Shown here piece by piece: positions 34,339 through 43,008 of a DNA stretch of 64,000 nt. The stretch is from the NCBI GenBank assembly GCA_963797565.1, contig CAWCPM010000007.1, forward strand, positions 48,983 through 112,982, in the 5' to 3' direction. Source of the DNA: JAICYJ01 sp963797565. Lineage in GTDB: Bacteria; Actinomycetota; Thermoleophilia; Gaiellales; JAICJC01. A program made the translations under genes and the position numbers. The notes under the pieces were generated by a model that saw nothing but the letters and a program-made list of their open reading frames with translations, had not been told where the DNA came from and did not search any database. Within the stretch, counting starts at the first letter, position 1. Every line of letters begins with the position of its first letter.

Positions 34339-35771
34339 GCGGCAACGCCGCGCGCGCCCAGCAGCCGCGCGCGCCTCGTCTCGGCCGCCGGCAGCGGCCG
34401 CGGCGCAACCCGGTCGCGCCCGATCGCGCCGGCCGCGTGCGCACAGCCCAGCAGCGCCCATGCCGCGCCGCTGACGGAGCTCTGCGTCATCAGGTTCGAG
34501 TCGCCACTGCCCAGGATGTAGGCAACGGCGACCGCGAACCCGGCCACCGCCGCCGCCTGCAGCGGCACCGAGCCGCTGCGCCGCGCCCAGCGCAGCGCGA
34601 CGGCGCAGCCGACCGCCGCCGAGAGCAGCAGCCAGACGAATGCCACGAACCCGAAGACTCCGGTCTCCACCAGCGCCCGCACGTAGTCGGAGTGGACGTG
34701 CGCCGAGGTGTCCGACTCCTGCACGATCGAACCCAGCCCCAGCCCGGTCAGCGGCTTCTGCTCGGCCTTCGGCAGGTTCTGACGCCACAGCTCGACGCGC
34801 GAGTGGAACGAGTCACCGGTGCCGTACTGCACCTCCTGCTGCTGGTTCACCGACTGCACCCGCGATTGCACCCCGGGCAGCGCCACGAACGCGATCGCGA
34901 GCGCGAGCGGCACCACCACCAGCAGCACGCGGTAGCGCGCGATCCCCAGCACCAGCGCCCCCAGCACCACCATCACCCAGCCGGTGCGCGTGTACGACAG
35001 CACCAGCGCCATCCCGGTCATCGCCATCACGGCCAGCGCCAGCCACCGCCACGGGCCGCGGGCCGCGAACACCAGCGCCAGCGCCGCCACCGTCACCACC
35101 GCCAGGTAGATGCCGTAGGGGTCGGGCTGCAGGAACGTGCCGGTGGCGCGGTCGAGGTCGCCGATCGCCTGGGTCGAGTTGGTCGCCCACTGCCCGATGC
35201 CGACCGCCGCCGGCACCACCGCCGAGGCCACGATCGCCGCCAGCAGCCGCGCCACCGCCGCCGGGCTGTTGACCGCCAGGTAGGCCAGCGCGTAGGTGAC
35301 CAGCACCGCGCACAGGCGCATCCACTCGGTCACGGCCGGGCCGGTCGCGGCCGCCCCGAACAGTCCGATGATCGCGATCCCCGCGAACGTCAGGTAGGGG
35401 AGGATCGACGGCGCCCGCCGCAGCTGCCGCCAGCGCTCGACCATGTAGGGCGCGCCCACCGCGATCACCAGCACCGCGAACACCGAGGCCGGGTTCAGCG
35501 TGATCCCGTGGTATGACGCCAGCGTGCGGTCGGCGAACAGGTCGAGGCTGGGCCGCACCGCCACCAGCAGCAGCACGCCCGCCTCCAGCCGCCATGCGAA
35601 CAGCAACGGCACCGCCACCACCAGACCCGCCGAAAGCAGCAGCTCGGAGCGGCCGCTGGCAAGCCCGATCCCGTAGCCGGCGACGGCCAGCGCCAGCACC
35701 GTCGCCCACACCAGCGCCCCGCCGCGAAGCGGCCGCTGCACGATCGGCTGCGCCTGTGCGACTGCGAGCAC
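34242..35771 (-). CDS. O-antigen ligase-family membrane protein, copy 1
   Basis: A 509-aa multi-pass protein (about 11 helices) of the O-antigen ligase/polymerase family. Signature elements are GTFLQPDPYGIYLA, VLSYTRTGWVMV, and a large outer loop with FHSRVELWRQNLPKAEQKPLTGLGLGS-like sequence followed by HVHSDYVRALVETGVFG, with the conserved His region. GTG 35771 lies three bases after the Wzz-like stop, so the two are co-transcribed. Its last 32 residues (ETGSEAGKVSSRAW...) are antisense to the 48-aa gene and low in conservation value. The operon resembles a compact polymer-export cassette. Confidence 0.85.
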   Translation of the reverse strand: MLAVAQAQPIVQRPLRGGALVWATVLALAVAGYGIGLASGRSELLLSAGLVVAVPLLFAWRLEAGVLLLVAVRPSLDLFADRTLASYHGITLNPASVFAVLVIAVGAPYMVERWRQLRRAPSILPYLTFAGIAIIGLFGAAATGPAVTEWMRLCAVLVTYALAYLAVNSPAAVARLLAAIVASAVVPAAVGIGQWATNSTQAIGDLDRATGTFLQPDPYGIYLAVVTVAALALVFAARGPWRWLALAVMAMTGMALVLSYTRTGWVMVVLGALVLGIARYRVLLVVVPLALAIAFVALPGVQSRVQSVNQQQEVQYGTGDSFHSRVELWRQNLPKAEQKPLTGLGLGSIVQESDTSAHVHSDYVRALVETGVFGFVAFVWLLLSAAVGCAVALRWARRSGSVPLQAAAVAGFAVAVAYILGSGDSNLMTQSSVSGAAWALLGCAHAAGAIGRDRVAPRPLPAAETRRARLLGARGVAAYRPGTSAETGSEAGKVSSRAWSSWSSPLSRG

Positions 35772-35774
35772 GGC

Positions 35775-37064
35775 TCAGGTCGTGGGCTGCTCGACCGGAC
35801 GGGCGGCTGTGGTGGCGCGGCTCAGCAGCGAGGTCGCCGGCGCCTTGCGGCCGCGGTCAAGGCACACGCGTACGCGTCCGCTGACGACCGCGTCCTCGAG
35901 CAGCTCGAGCATCGATTCCAGTTCGCTCCAGGTGCTGCGGCTGCGGCGCAGCGAGAGCACGGTCACGGTCGCCACGGCCGTCGACACCAGCCCGGAGGGG
36001 TGCTCGAGCAGCGCCGGTGCGTCGACCACCACGACCTCGCCCTCGCGTGAGCCCGCGAGCGCGTCGCGCAGCCGCGGCAGCGATGACAGCACCGCCGTGC
36101 CCGCGTCGACCTGCGTCCAGCCGGCGTCGCCGGAGCGGGCGATGCCGCTCTCCGACAGCCACGTGGTCGGCCGTCCGGACTGGGCGAACGACTCGGCCAG
36201 CGTGCGTGACAGGCCGCCGCCGTGGTCGCCCTTGGGTGTGACCACCGCGATCACTCCGCCCCCCGCGTGGACGCCGCCCACCTCGGCCAGCGCTCGCAGC
36301 GCCTCCACCGAGTCGGGCTTTGCCGGATCGACCGCGAGCGAGCGCACGCCGGCGGCGCGCAGGTCGCCGGTGCTGCGGATGCGCGGGTCGGCCTGGCCGA
36401 TCCCGAGCGCGATCGCGATGCCGAGGATGATCCCGGCCAGGATCCCGCCGGCCAGCAGCGCCGCGCCGGGCAGCGTCTTTGCGGCGGTGGTGCTGGTGGT
36501 GCCGGTGGCGTGGATGCCCTGGGTGAGGTTGCTGGCGGCCGTATGCAGCCGCGCCACCGCGGTCGCGTCGCCGCCGTTTGACTGCAGCGTGTTTGCGGCC
36601 TGCAGCAGCTGCTTCTTCTCGCCGGCGATGCGCTGGTGGACGAGCGCCTTCACGTACGCGTTGAGGCGCGCGGCGGCGACCGCCTGGGACGAGTTGTCCG
36701 AGTAGCTGAGCTGGATGTCGGTGGGGTCAAGCGCCGCGAAGCCGAGGTTGTCGAGGTACTGGCGGGCGGTGGTGCCGTTCTTCAGCGCGGCGGCCGCGGC
36801 GGCCGCGGCCTGCGGGTCGACGAACTCGTTCTTGGTCAGATCCTGCACCGCGTGCACGGCCGTGAACGGCTGCGGCTGGCCCTGGAACTGGTAGGTCACG
36901 GTCGTGTCCTGGATGTGGACGCGTGCCGTGGCCTTCGCGTTGGAGATGTGGTGGCCGGACAGCGTCGTCGCCGCGACCGCCACCAGCACCGCGCACAGCG
37001 GCAGCAGCCACCAGCGGCGTACGACATGCGCAGTTGCCCTGCCCAGGGTCAATTCCGGTCTCAC
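35775..37064 (-). CDS. Wzz/BY-kinase-like polysaccharide co-polymerase with degenerate P-loop, copy 1
   Basis: A 429-aa chain-length-determinant protein. GTG 37064 follows GGAGGAG by five bases and is preferred to ATG 37121. Helix 1 is at about residues 18-37 (WWLLPLCAVLVAVAATTL), the periplasmic domain follows, and helix 2 lies near residue 220 (LLAGGILAGIILGIAIALG). The cytosolic domain looks like a BY-kinase: VIAVVTPKGDHGGGLSRTLAE aligns with the Walker A region but lacks the GK[ST] core, and EVVVVDAPALLEHPSG resembles the Walker A' strand. It therefore probably lacks kinase activity but keeps a structural role with the ligase. Confidence 0.8.
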   Translation of the reverse strand: MRPELTLGRATAHVVRRWWLLPLCAVLVAVAATTLSGHHISNAKATARVHIQDTTVTYQFQGQPQPFTAVHAVQDLTKNEFVDPQAAAAAAAALKNGTTARQYLDNLGFAALDPTDIQLSYSDNSSQAVAAARLNAYVKALVHQRIAGEKKQLLQAANTLQSNGGDATAVARLHTAASNLTQGIHATGTTSTTAAKTLPGAALLAGGILAGIILGIAIALGIGQADPRIRSTGDLRAAGVRSLAVDPAKPDSVEALRALAEVGGVHAGGGVIAVVTPKGDHGGGLSRTLAESFAQSGRPTTWLSESGIARSGDAGWTQVDAGTAVLSSLPRLRDALAGSREGEVVVVDAPALLEHPSGLVSTAVATVTVLSLRRSRSTWSELESMLELLEDAVVSGRVRVCLDRGRKAPATSLLSRATTAARPVEQPTT

Positions 37065-37168
37065 CTGACTCCTCCCAACGTTGCCCGCTCCATGGTACCG
37101 GCGATTTTCGCGCGCGTACATTGAGCCCGCATGAAGGGTTTTTGGCTCAGCCTGAACCGTCTCTGGAG

Positions 37169-37750
37169 TCAGGGCGCCAGTTGGCGCAGCGTCCAGCCGT
37201 CGCCGTTTCGGCGGAACTGGCGGCGCCGGTGCAGCCGGTGTTCGCCGTGCTCCCAGAACTCGATCGCGTGGGGCACCAGCAGATAGCCGCCCCAGTGCGG
37301 TGGCCGTGCCACCGCGCTCTCGCCCCAGCGCCGCTGCTCCTGCGTATAGGCGTCGAGCAGCACCTCGCGTGACTCCAGCTCCCGGCTCTGCTGGCTGGCC
37401 CACGCGCCCAGCTGGCTCTCGCGCGGCCGCGACGCGAAGTAGGCGTCGCTGGCGGCGTCGTCCAGCGGCCGCACCGGGCCTTCGGCCCGCAGCTGCAGCC
37501 CCGGCGGCTCCCAGTAAAACGCGATCGCGCCCCACGGGTTCGCGGCCAGCTCGTCGCCCTTGCGGCTCTCGCGGTTCGTGTAGAAGCGGAAACCCTCCTG
37601 GTCGAGCCCCCGCATCAGCACCATCCGCACCGACGGGTGGCCCTGCTCGTTGGCCGTCGCCAGCGCCATCGCCTCGGGCTGCGGCGCGCCGGAGCGGACG
37701 GCCGCGTCCAGCCATTGTTGTGCCAGCGCGATCGGGTCGGGGGCGGTCAC
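37169..37750 (-). CDS. pdxH: Pyridoxamine/pyridoxine 5'-phosphate oxidase, copy 1
   Basis: A 193-aa FMN-dependent oxidase of the PdxH family, which makes pyridoxal 5'-phosphate. Visible family segments are PEAMALATANEQGHPSVRMVLMRG, with FMN-contacting R-x-V-L, GFRFYTNRESRKGDEL, AIAFYWEPPGLQLRAEG, YFASRPRESQLGAWAS, and PPHWGGYLLVPHAIEFWE with HRLHRRRQF near the end, carrying the terminal Arg-x-His-type substrate residues. The length is slightly shorter than the usual 210-220 aa. Its place between polysaccharide genes and a cupredoxin has no obvious functional reason. Confidence 0.92.
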   Translation of the reverse strand: MTAPDPIALAQQWLDAAVRSGAPQPEAMALATANEQGHPSVRMVLMRGLDQEGFRFYTNRESRKGDELAANPWGAIAFYWEPPGLQLRAEGPVRPLDDAASDAYFASRPRESQLGAWASQQSRELESREVLLDAYTQEQRRWGESAVARPPHWGGYLLVPHAIEFWEHGEHRLHRRRQFRRNGDGWTLRQLAP

Positions 37751-37765
37751 GACGGGGATTGTCGC

Positions 37766-38122
37766 TCAGGTCACGGTCAGCTTGGCGTTCATACCCAGCG
37801 AGCGGTGCCCGGGGATGCCGCAGAACACCCAGTAGATGCCCGGCTTCAGATGGGCCGTGATGGTGGCCGTGTCGCCGCTTCGGATGCGGCCGCTGAAGCC
37901 GTACTGCGATCCGTGCTTGCGGATCTTGATGTTGTGGTCGTCCTGCCCGAAGTTGTGGATCGAGAACGTGATCGTGCCATGCTGCACCTTCAGCCGGCTC
38001 AGCGTCACGCTCCACTCACGCTCGGACACGCCGACCGCGCTGCCGCTGGCGGCACCGCTCCACGCGGGCGAAACGAGCACGAACAGGCACACCGCAGCGG
38101 CCACTGTCGTGAGACCCCTCAT
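37766..38122 (-). CDS. Secreted cupredoxin (plastocyanin/azurin-like), copy 1
   Basis: A 118-aa secreted protein with a signal peptide (RGLTTVAAAVCLFVLVSP...SGA). The type-1 copper ligands are visible: His in NFGQDDHNIKI, and Cys, His and Met in FCGIPGHRSLGM. It is therefore a probable electron-transfer or copper-binding protein outside the membrane. ATG 38122 is preferred to GTG 38158, since it starts the signal peptide. It is 15 bases downstream of pdxH in the opposite sense of coordinates, so it is likely the first gene of this minus-strand group. Confidence 0.85.
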   Translation of the reverse strand: MRGLTTVAAAVCLFVLVSPAWSGAASGSAVGVSEREWSVTLSRLKVQHGTITFSIHNFGQDDHNIKIRKHGSQYGFSGRIRSGDTATITAHLKPGIYWVFCGIPGHRSLGMNAKLTVT

Positions 38123-38181
38123 GGCGCTGGTATCGGCGCGGCCGCGCGCGGCCACCATCCCCCGATCGACCGATTCACCCG

Positions 38182-38187
38182 TATGCT
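38182..38187 (+). promoter_or_regulatory. -10 element six bases before a GTG start (probable leaderless transcript)
   Basis: TATGCT at 38182-38187 lies six bases before the GTG start at 38194. The same arrangement is kept in the duplicate (TATGCT 45415-45420, GTG 45427), in sequence that otherwise differs. No -35 consensus is obvious. Confidence 0.45.
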
Positions 38188-38193
38188 CCTCGG

Positions 38194-39300
38194 GTGTCGG
38201 GAAGAACCGGTTCAGTGACCCTGCTCCTGCGTGTCATCCTGGTGGTCGCCTTCTCGGTGATCGTGCTGGCGGTCGCCTACGTGGTCGTCACCGACCCGGG
38301 ATCCGGCACCGACGTGATCGCCCGGGGACACCGCCCGCCGGTGCAGGCCGACCGCGGCCCCGCTGTGAAGCTGGGCCGCGGGCACGCCGTGATGGCGTCG
38401 GGGCCGGCCGGCCTGTGGGTGGCGCGGCAGCCTCCAACCGGCGCCCCCGGCGTGCTGGAGCGGATCGACACCAGCACCGGCAGGCCGGAGCACGCCTACC
38501 AGATCAAGATCCTGCCGCAGGGGATCGCCGTCGGACAGGGTGTGATCTGGGTGCTGGGCACGGCGCCGAACGCCGACCTGGCCACACTGCTTCGGATCGA
38601 TCCGTCCAGCGGCCGCGTCCAGCACCGCCTGCAGCTGGCCGAGCAGCCGTCATGCGCCACCGAGAAGTTCGCCAACTGCTACCCGGTCGCGACCGCCGAC
38701 GGCGTCTGGGTGCCGCTGCTCGACCGGGTCGTGCACGTCAACCGATCGGGCACGATGGCCGACCGGTCGGTGCAGCTGAGCGGCCACGTCTGGGATCTCA
38801 CCGGTAGCCCCGGCTATCTTTGGGCGCTGGCGGAGACCGCGGTCTACCGGATCAGGGAGCGCACCGGCGTCTGGCAGCGGATCGGCCTCAAGAAGAGCCT
38901 GGGCGTGGGCGTGCAGTCGAACCACGTCGCGACCGACGGCCACTCGGTGTGGGTCTCGAGCTTCCCGCGCGACACCACCACACAGCCCGGCCGCCTGACC
39001 CGGATCGGCCCGCACGGCCAGGGGCCGCAGGTACCGCAGGTGACGGTATCCCGGATATACCCGGGCGCCGGCGCGCTGGCGCTGGTGGACGGCGGCCTGT
39101 GGGTCGCCCGGTTCGACGGCCAGGGCGAGCTCGACCGGCTGAACGCGACCACCGGCGCTCTCACCGGGCCGTTCCTGGTGGTGCCCGACGACCCGACCGT
39201 GCTGGTCGAGCGGGGCGACGACCTGTGGGTGCTCAGCTACCGGTCGAGCGGCAACGTGCGCACGGTCACGAAGGTGACGCTGACGCCGACGGCGAAGTAG
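38194..39300 (+). CDS. Membrane-anchored beta-propeller-like protein, copy 1
   Basis: A 368-aa protein with one N-terminal helix (VTLLLRVILVVAFSVIVLAV, about residues 8-28), a proline-rich linker, and a propeller-like domain made of repeated GLWVARQ, GVIWVLGTAP, GVWVPLLDR, YLWALAETA, SVWVSSFP, GGLWVARFD and DLWVLSYR blades, seven in total. This resembles the extracytoplasmic half of the cyclase receptors at 22.9 and 49.9 kb without the cyclase. It is followed by the glycosyltransferase-kinase gene after 9 bases. Two cysteines in the CATEKFANC loop may form a disulfide. Confidence 0.78.
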   Translation: MSGRTGSVTLLLRVILVVAFSVIVLAVAYVVVTDPGSGTDVIARGHRPPVQADRGPAVKLGRGHAVMASGPAGLWVARQPPTGAPGVLERIDTSTGRPEHAYQIKILPQGIAVGQGVIWVLGTAPNADLATLLRIDPSSGRVQHRLQLAEQPSCATEKFANCYPVATADGVWVPLLDRVVHVNRSGTMADRSVQLSGHVWDLTGSPGYLWALAETAVYRIRERTGVWQRIGLKKSLGVGVQSNHVATDGHSVWVSSFPRDTTTQPGRLTRIGPHGQGPQVPQVTVSRIYPGAGALALVDGGLWVARFDGQGELDRLNATTGALTGPFLVVPDDPTVLVERGDDLWVLSYRSSGNVRTVTKVTLTPTAK

Positions 39301-39309
39301 ATTTAAGCT

Positions 39310-41391
39310 GTGCGCATCGCGATCATCGCCCCGGCCTGGTTTGCGGTGCCGCCCACCCGGTATGGCGGCATCGAGTGGGTGGTGTCGATCCTGGCCGACG
39401 GGCTGGTCGACAACGGGCACGAGGTGACGCTGTTCGCCGCGGGCGACTCGCAGACCAAGGCGCGGCTGGTGACCAGCTACGACGATCCGCCCAGCATGCG
39501 CATCGGGCTGTCGATGCCCGATCTGCACCACGCGCTCACCTGTTTCGCCAACGCCGACCAGTTCGATCTGATCAACGACCACTCCGGCCCGCTTGCGGGC
39601 GCGCTCGGCGGCGCCTGCGCGACGCCCGTCTGCCACACGGTGCACGGGCCGCTGAACGGCGAGCCGGGCGACGTCTACTCGCTGATCGACCGCGTCAGCC
39701 CGTCGGTCGCCCTGATCTCGGTCTCCGACCATCAGCGCACGCCGCTGCCCGATATCAACTGGCTGGCCACCTGCCACAACGCGATCGCGATGGACGCCTA
39801 CCCGTTCAAGGACGCCGACGACGGCTACCTGCTGTTCCTGGGACGGATGTCGCCCGACAAGGGGGCGCACAACGCCGTGCGGGTGGCGGCCGAGATGGGG
39901 CTACCGATGATCCTGGCCGGCAAGATGCACGACGTGGCCGAGCGGGAGCACTTCGAGGCCAACGTGGAGCCGTTTCTTTCGGATGACATCCGCTACGTGG
40001 GCGAGGTCAGCCACGACGAGAAGGTGCGGCTGCTGCAGCGGGCGCGGGCGACGGTGTTCCCGATCCAGTGGCCGGAGCCGTTCGGCCTGGTGATGGTGGA
40101 GTCGATGGCCTGCGGCACGCCGGTGGTGGCGACCCGGTTCGGGGCCGTGCCGGAGGTGATCGAGCAGGGGCGCAGCGGCGTGATCGTGGACGACTTCGCG
40201 GGGCTGGCGGCCGGGGTGGAGCAGGCGCTGTCGCTGGATCCGGCCGAGTGCCGGGCGAGCGCGGTGGAGCGGTTCTCGCCGCGTCGGATGATCGAGGACT
40301 ACGAGGCGGCGTATCTCCAACTTGTGGCCGGATGGCCCCGGCCAGAACGACCAGGGGGACGGGGATTGAGCGCCGTTCGCACAGACCTGGGCCGCTACCA
40401 GCTGGGCCGCACGCTGGGAAGCGGCGGCATGGCGATCGTCTACCAGGCCCACGACCGTGAGCTGGGCCGGGTCGTCGCCGTCAAGCGGCTTGCCGACAAC
40501 CTGTCACACGATCGTTCGTTCCGGGATCGCTTCCTGCGCGAGGCGCAGCTGGCGGCGCGGCTCAACCATCCCCGCCTGGTGCGCGTCTATGACTTCGGCC
40601 ACGATCCCGACGGCCGGCCGTTCATCGTGATGGAGTACGTGGAGGGCGGATCGCTGGCCGAGGCGCTTGCCCGCGACGGCGTGCTCAGCCCGGCCCGCGT
40701 GGTCGCCGTCGCCCGGGACTGCTGTTCGGGTCTCGCCTACGCGCATTCCGCGGGCCTCGTGCACCGTGACCTGAAGCCTCAGAACCTGCTGCTCGACCAC
40801 GACGGCCGCGTCAAGATCGCCGACTTCGGCATCGCCCGCTCGCTTGACGGCACGTCGCTCACGCTGACGGGCAGCGTGCTCGGCACGGCCGGCTACCTCG
40901 CGCCCGAGCAGGCCGGCGGCGAGCAGGTGTCGGCGGCCGCCGACATCTACGGCCTGGGCGTCACCCTGCACCAGCTGGCGACCGGCACCATGCCGACGCC
41001 GGAGGCGCCGCAGGCGCTGCCCGAGCCGGTGCGCAGCGTCGTCGCCCGCTGCCTCGACCCCGACCCCGGCCGTCGCCCCACCGCCGAGGCGCTGTCCGCG
41101 ATGCTGGACGAGCCCGCCACCGCCGTCCTGGCCGCCACCCGCGTCGCGCCGCGCCACGTGGCGCCGGTCCGCTCCCGCCGCAACGGCCGGCTCGCCGCCG
41201 CGCTGCTGGTGGTGCTCGTGGTCGCCGCGATCGTGATCCTGGCCGCCACCAGCGGCGGTGGGGCGGCGCCGCCGAGCGGTGCCACGCACCACCATGCCCG
41301 TCAGCGGACGGCCACGGCGATCCCGCAGGCCGCCACCCCCGCCGCCCAGGCTCGCCTGCTCGCGCGCTGGCTGCGCCAGCACGCCGGCTGA
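39310..41391 (+). CDS. Fusion of GT4 glycosyltransferase and membrane-anchored Ser/Thr protein kinase
   Basis: A 693-aa chimera. Residues 1-340 are a GT4 glycosyltransferase (AIIAPAWFAVPPTRYGGIEW, FLGRMSPDKGAHNAV, FPIQWPEPFGLVMVESMACG). After a short Pro/Arg/Gly linker comes a Hanks-type kinase: LGSGGMAIVYQAHD (about 367), VAVKRL with Lys392, HRDLKPQNLL with Asp487, DFGIARSL with Asp505, and GTAGYLAPEQ. A helix at about 630-649 is followed by a short outer tail. The duplicate glycosyltransferase (46,547) ends at the junction. TTG 40366 with AGGGGGACGGGGA in front could still start the kinase alone (341 aa). Confidence 0.88.
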   Translation: MRIAIIAPAWFAVPPTRYGGIEWVVSILADGLVDNGHEVTLFAAGDSQTKARLVTSYDDPPSMRIGLSMPDLHHALTCFANADQFDLINDHSGPLAGALGGACATPVCHTVHGPLNGEPGDVYSLIDRVSPSVALISVSDHQRTPLPDINWLATCHNAIAMDAYPFKDADDGYLLFLGRMSPDKGAHNAVRVAAEMGLPMILAGKMHDVAEREHFEANVEPFLSDDIRYVGEVSHDEKVRLLQRARATVFPIQWPEPFGLVMVESMACGTPVVATRFGAVPEVIEQGRSGVIVDDFAGLAAGVEQALSLDPAECRASAVERFSPRRMIEDYEAAYLQLVAGWPRPERPGGRGLSAVRTDLGRYQLGRTLGSGGMAIVYQAHDRELGRVVAVKRLADNLSHDRSFRDRFLREAQLAARLNHPRLVRVYDFGHDPDGRPFIVMEYVEGGSLAEALARDGVLSPARVVAVARDCCSGLAYAHSAGLVHRDLKPQNLLLDHDGRVKIADFGIARSLDGTSLTLTGSVLGTAGYLAPEQAGGEQVSAAADIYGLGVTLHQLATGTMPTPEAPQALPEPVRSVVARCLDPDPGRRPTAEALSAMLDEPATAVLAATRVAPRHVAPVRSRRNGRLAAALLVVLVVAAIVILAATSGGGAAPPSGATHHHARQRTATAIPQAATPAAQARLLARWLRQHAG

Positions 41392-41425
41392 GCTCGCCAG
41401 CGTGCCGGGTCTATCATGCAGGCGG

Positions 41426-41572
41426 ATGACGCGGAACGACCGCTCCCAGCCGCCCGACCCGCAGGCCGAGCCCGATCAGCCCCTCGATAAGGGCGAGGAC
41501 CAGCTCGACCAGGCCCTCGAGGAGACCTTCCCGGCCTCCGACCCCGTCTCCGCCGAGGTGCCCGGCCGGTAG
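41426..41572 (+). CDS. Small acidic conserved protein, copy 2 (48 aa)
   Basis: Duplicate of the 34,192 gene, with Glu for Asp in the QAEPDQ segment and otherwise the same LDQALEETFPASDPVS C-terminal half. The upstream purine run is weaker (GCAGGCGG). The end overlaps the copy-2 ligase gene by 97 bases on the opposite strand, exactly as in copy 1. Confidence 0.58.
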   Translation: MTRNDRSQPPDPQAEPDQPLDKGEDQLDQALEETFPASDPVSAEVPGR

Positions 41573-43005
41573 GCGGCCACGCCGCGCGCGCCCAGCAGCC
41601 GCGCGCGCCTCGTCTCGGCCGCCGGCAGCGGCCGCGGTGCAACCCGGTTGCGCCCGATCGTGCCGGCCGCGTGCGCACAGCCCAGCAGCGCCCATGCCGC
41701 GCCGCTGACGGAGCTCTGCGTCATCAGGTTCGAGTCGCCGCTGGCCAGGATGTAGGCGACCGCGGCCGCGAACCCGGCCACCGCCGCCGCCTGCAGCGGC
41801 ACCGAGCCGCTGCGCCGCGCCCAGCGCATCGCGACCGCGCAGCCGACCGCCGCCGACAGCAGCAGCCACACGAATGCCAGGAACCCGAACACGCCGGTCT
41901 CCACCAGCGCCCGCACGTAGTCGGAGTGGACGTGCGCCGAGGTGTCCGACTCCTGCACGATCGCGCCCAGCCCCAGCCCTGTCAGCGGCTTCTCCTGGGC
42001 CTTCGGCAGGTTCTGGCGCCACAGCTCGACGCGCGTGTGGAAGGAGTCACCCGTGCCGTACTGCACCTCCTGCTGCTTGTTCACCGACTGCACCCGCGAG
42101 TGCACCCCGGGCAGCGCCACGAACGCGATCGCGATCGCCAGCGGCACCAGCACCAGCAGCACGCGGTAGCGCGCGATCCCCAGCACCAGCGCCCCCAGCA
42201 CCACCATCACCCAGCCGGTGCGCGTGTACGACAGCACCAGCGCCATCCCGGTCATCGCCATCACGGCCAGCGCCAGCCACCGCCACGGGCCGCGGGCCGC
42301 GAACACCAGCGCCAGCGCCGCCACCGTCACCACCGCCAGGTAGATGCCGTAGGGGTCGGGCTGCAGGAACGTGCCGTTGGCGCGGTTGAGGTCGCCGATC
42401 GCCTGGGTCGAGTTGGTCGCCCACTGCCCGATGCCGACCGCCGCCGGCACCACCGCCGAGGCCACGATCGCCGCCAGCAGCCGCGCCACCGCCGCCGGGC
42501 TGTTGACCGCCAGGTAGGCCAGCGCGTATGTGACGAGCACCGCGCCCAGGCGCATCCACTCGGTCACGGCCGGGCCGGTCGCGGCCGCCACGGACACTCC
42601 GATCATCGCGATCCCCGCGAACGTCAGGTAGGGGAGGATCGACGGCGCCCGCCGCAGCTCCCGCCAGCGCTCGACCATGTACGGCGCGCCCACCGCGATC
42701 ACCAGCACCGCGAACACCGAGGCCGGGTTCAGCGTGACCCCGTGGTACGACGCCAGCGTGCGGTCGGCGAACAGGTCGAGGCTGGGCCGCACCAGCACCA
42801 GCAGCAGCACGCCCGCCTCCAGCCGCCAAGCGAACACCAGCGGCACCGCCAGCCCCAGTCCCGCCGCCAGCAGCAGCTCGGAGCGGCCGCTGGCCAGGCC
42901 GATCCCATAGCCGGCGACGGCCATCGCCAGCACCGTCGCCCACACCAGCGCCCCGCCGCGAAGCGGTCGCTGCACCGTCGGCTGCGACTGGGCGACTGCG
43001 AGCAT
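41476..43005 (-). CDS. O-antigen ligase-family membrane protein, copy 2
   Basis: A 509-aa duplicate of the 34,242-35,771 protein with the same helices and motifs (GTFLQPDPYGIYLA, VLSYTRTGWVMV, HVHSDYVRALVETGVFG). Substitutions are conservative (for example LSVAAAT for LFGAAAT; PKAQEKPLTG for PKAEQKPLTG), which suggests both copies are kept functional. It starts with ATG here, whereas copy 1 has GTG, three bases after the Wzz-like stop. Confidence 0.85.
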   Translation of the reverse strand: MLAVAQSQPTVQRPLRGGALVWATVLAMAVAGYGIGLASGRSELLLAAGLGLAVPLVFAWRLEAGVLLLVLVRPSLDLFADRTLASYHGVTLNPASVFAVLVIAVGAPYMVERWRELRRAPSILPYLTFAGIAMIGVSVAAATGPAVTEWMRLGAVLVTYALAYLAVNSPAAVARLLAAIVASAVVPAAVGIGQWATNSTQAIGDLNRANGTFLQPDPYGIYLAVVTVAALALVFAARGPWRWLALAVMAMTGMALVLSYTRTGWVMVVLGALVLGIARYRVLLVLVPLAIAIAFVALPGVHSRVQSVNKQQEVQYGTGDSFHTRVELWRQNLPKAQEKPLTGLGLGAIVQESDTSAHVHSDYVRALVETGVFGFLAFVWLLLSAAVGCAVAMRWARRSGSVPLQAAAVAGFAAAVAYILASGDSNLMTQSSVSGAAWALLGCAHAAGTIGRNRVAPRPLPAAETRRARLLGARGVAAYRPGTSAETGSEAGKVSSRAWSSWSSPLSRG

Positions 43006-43008
43006 GGC

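Larger units (their letters stand above)
34175..40331. repeat. Tandem segmental duplication, copy 1 (~6.15 kb)
   Basis: Seven genes (small acidic protein, O-antigen ligase, Wzz-like, pdxH, cupredoxin, propeller, glycosyltransferase) recur in the same order and orientation 7,233-7,237 bp downstream. Aligned proteins differ at only a few to about 15 percent of residues. The match begins around CTATCAT and ends within the LVAG codons of the glycosyltransferase. Confidence 0.93.

Noticed and set aside
37065..38015. Long upstream extension of the Wzz-like frame
   Set aside because: It covers pdxH and cupredoxin genes and lacks domain content; the Shine-Dalgarno-preceded GTG at 37,064, repeated in copy 2, is the better start.
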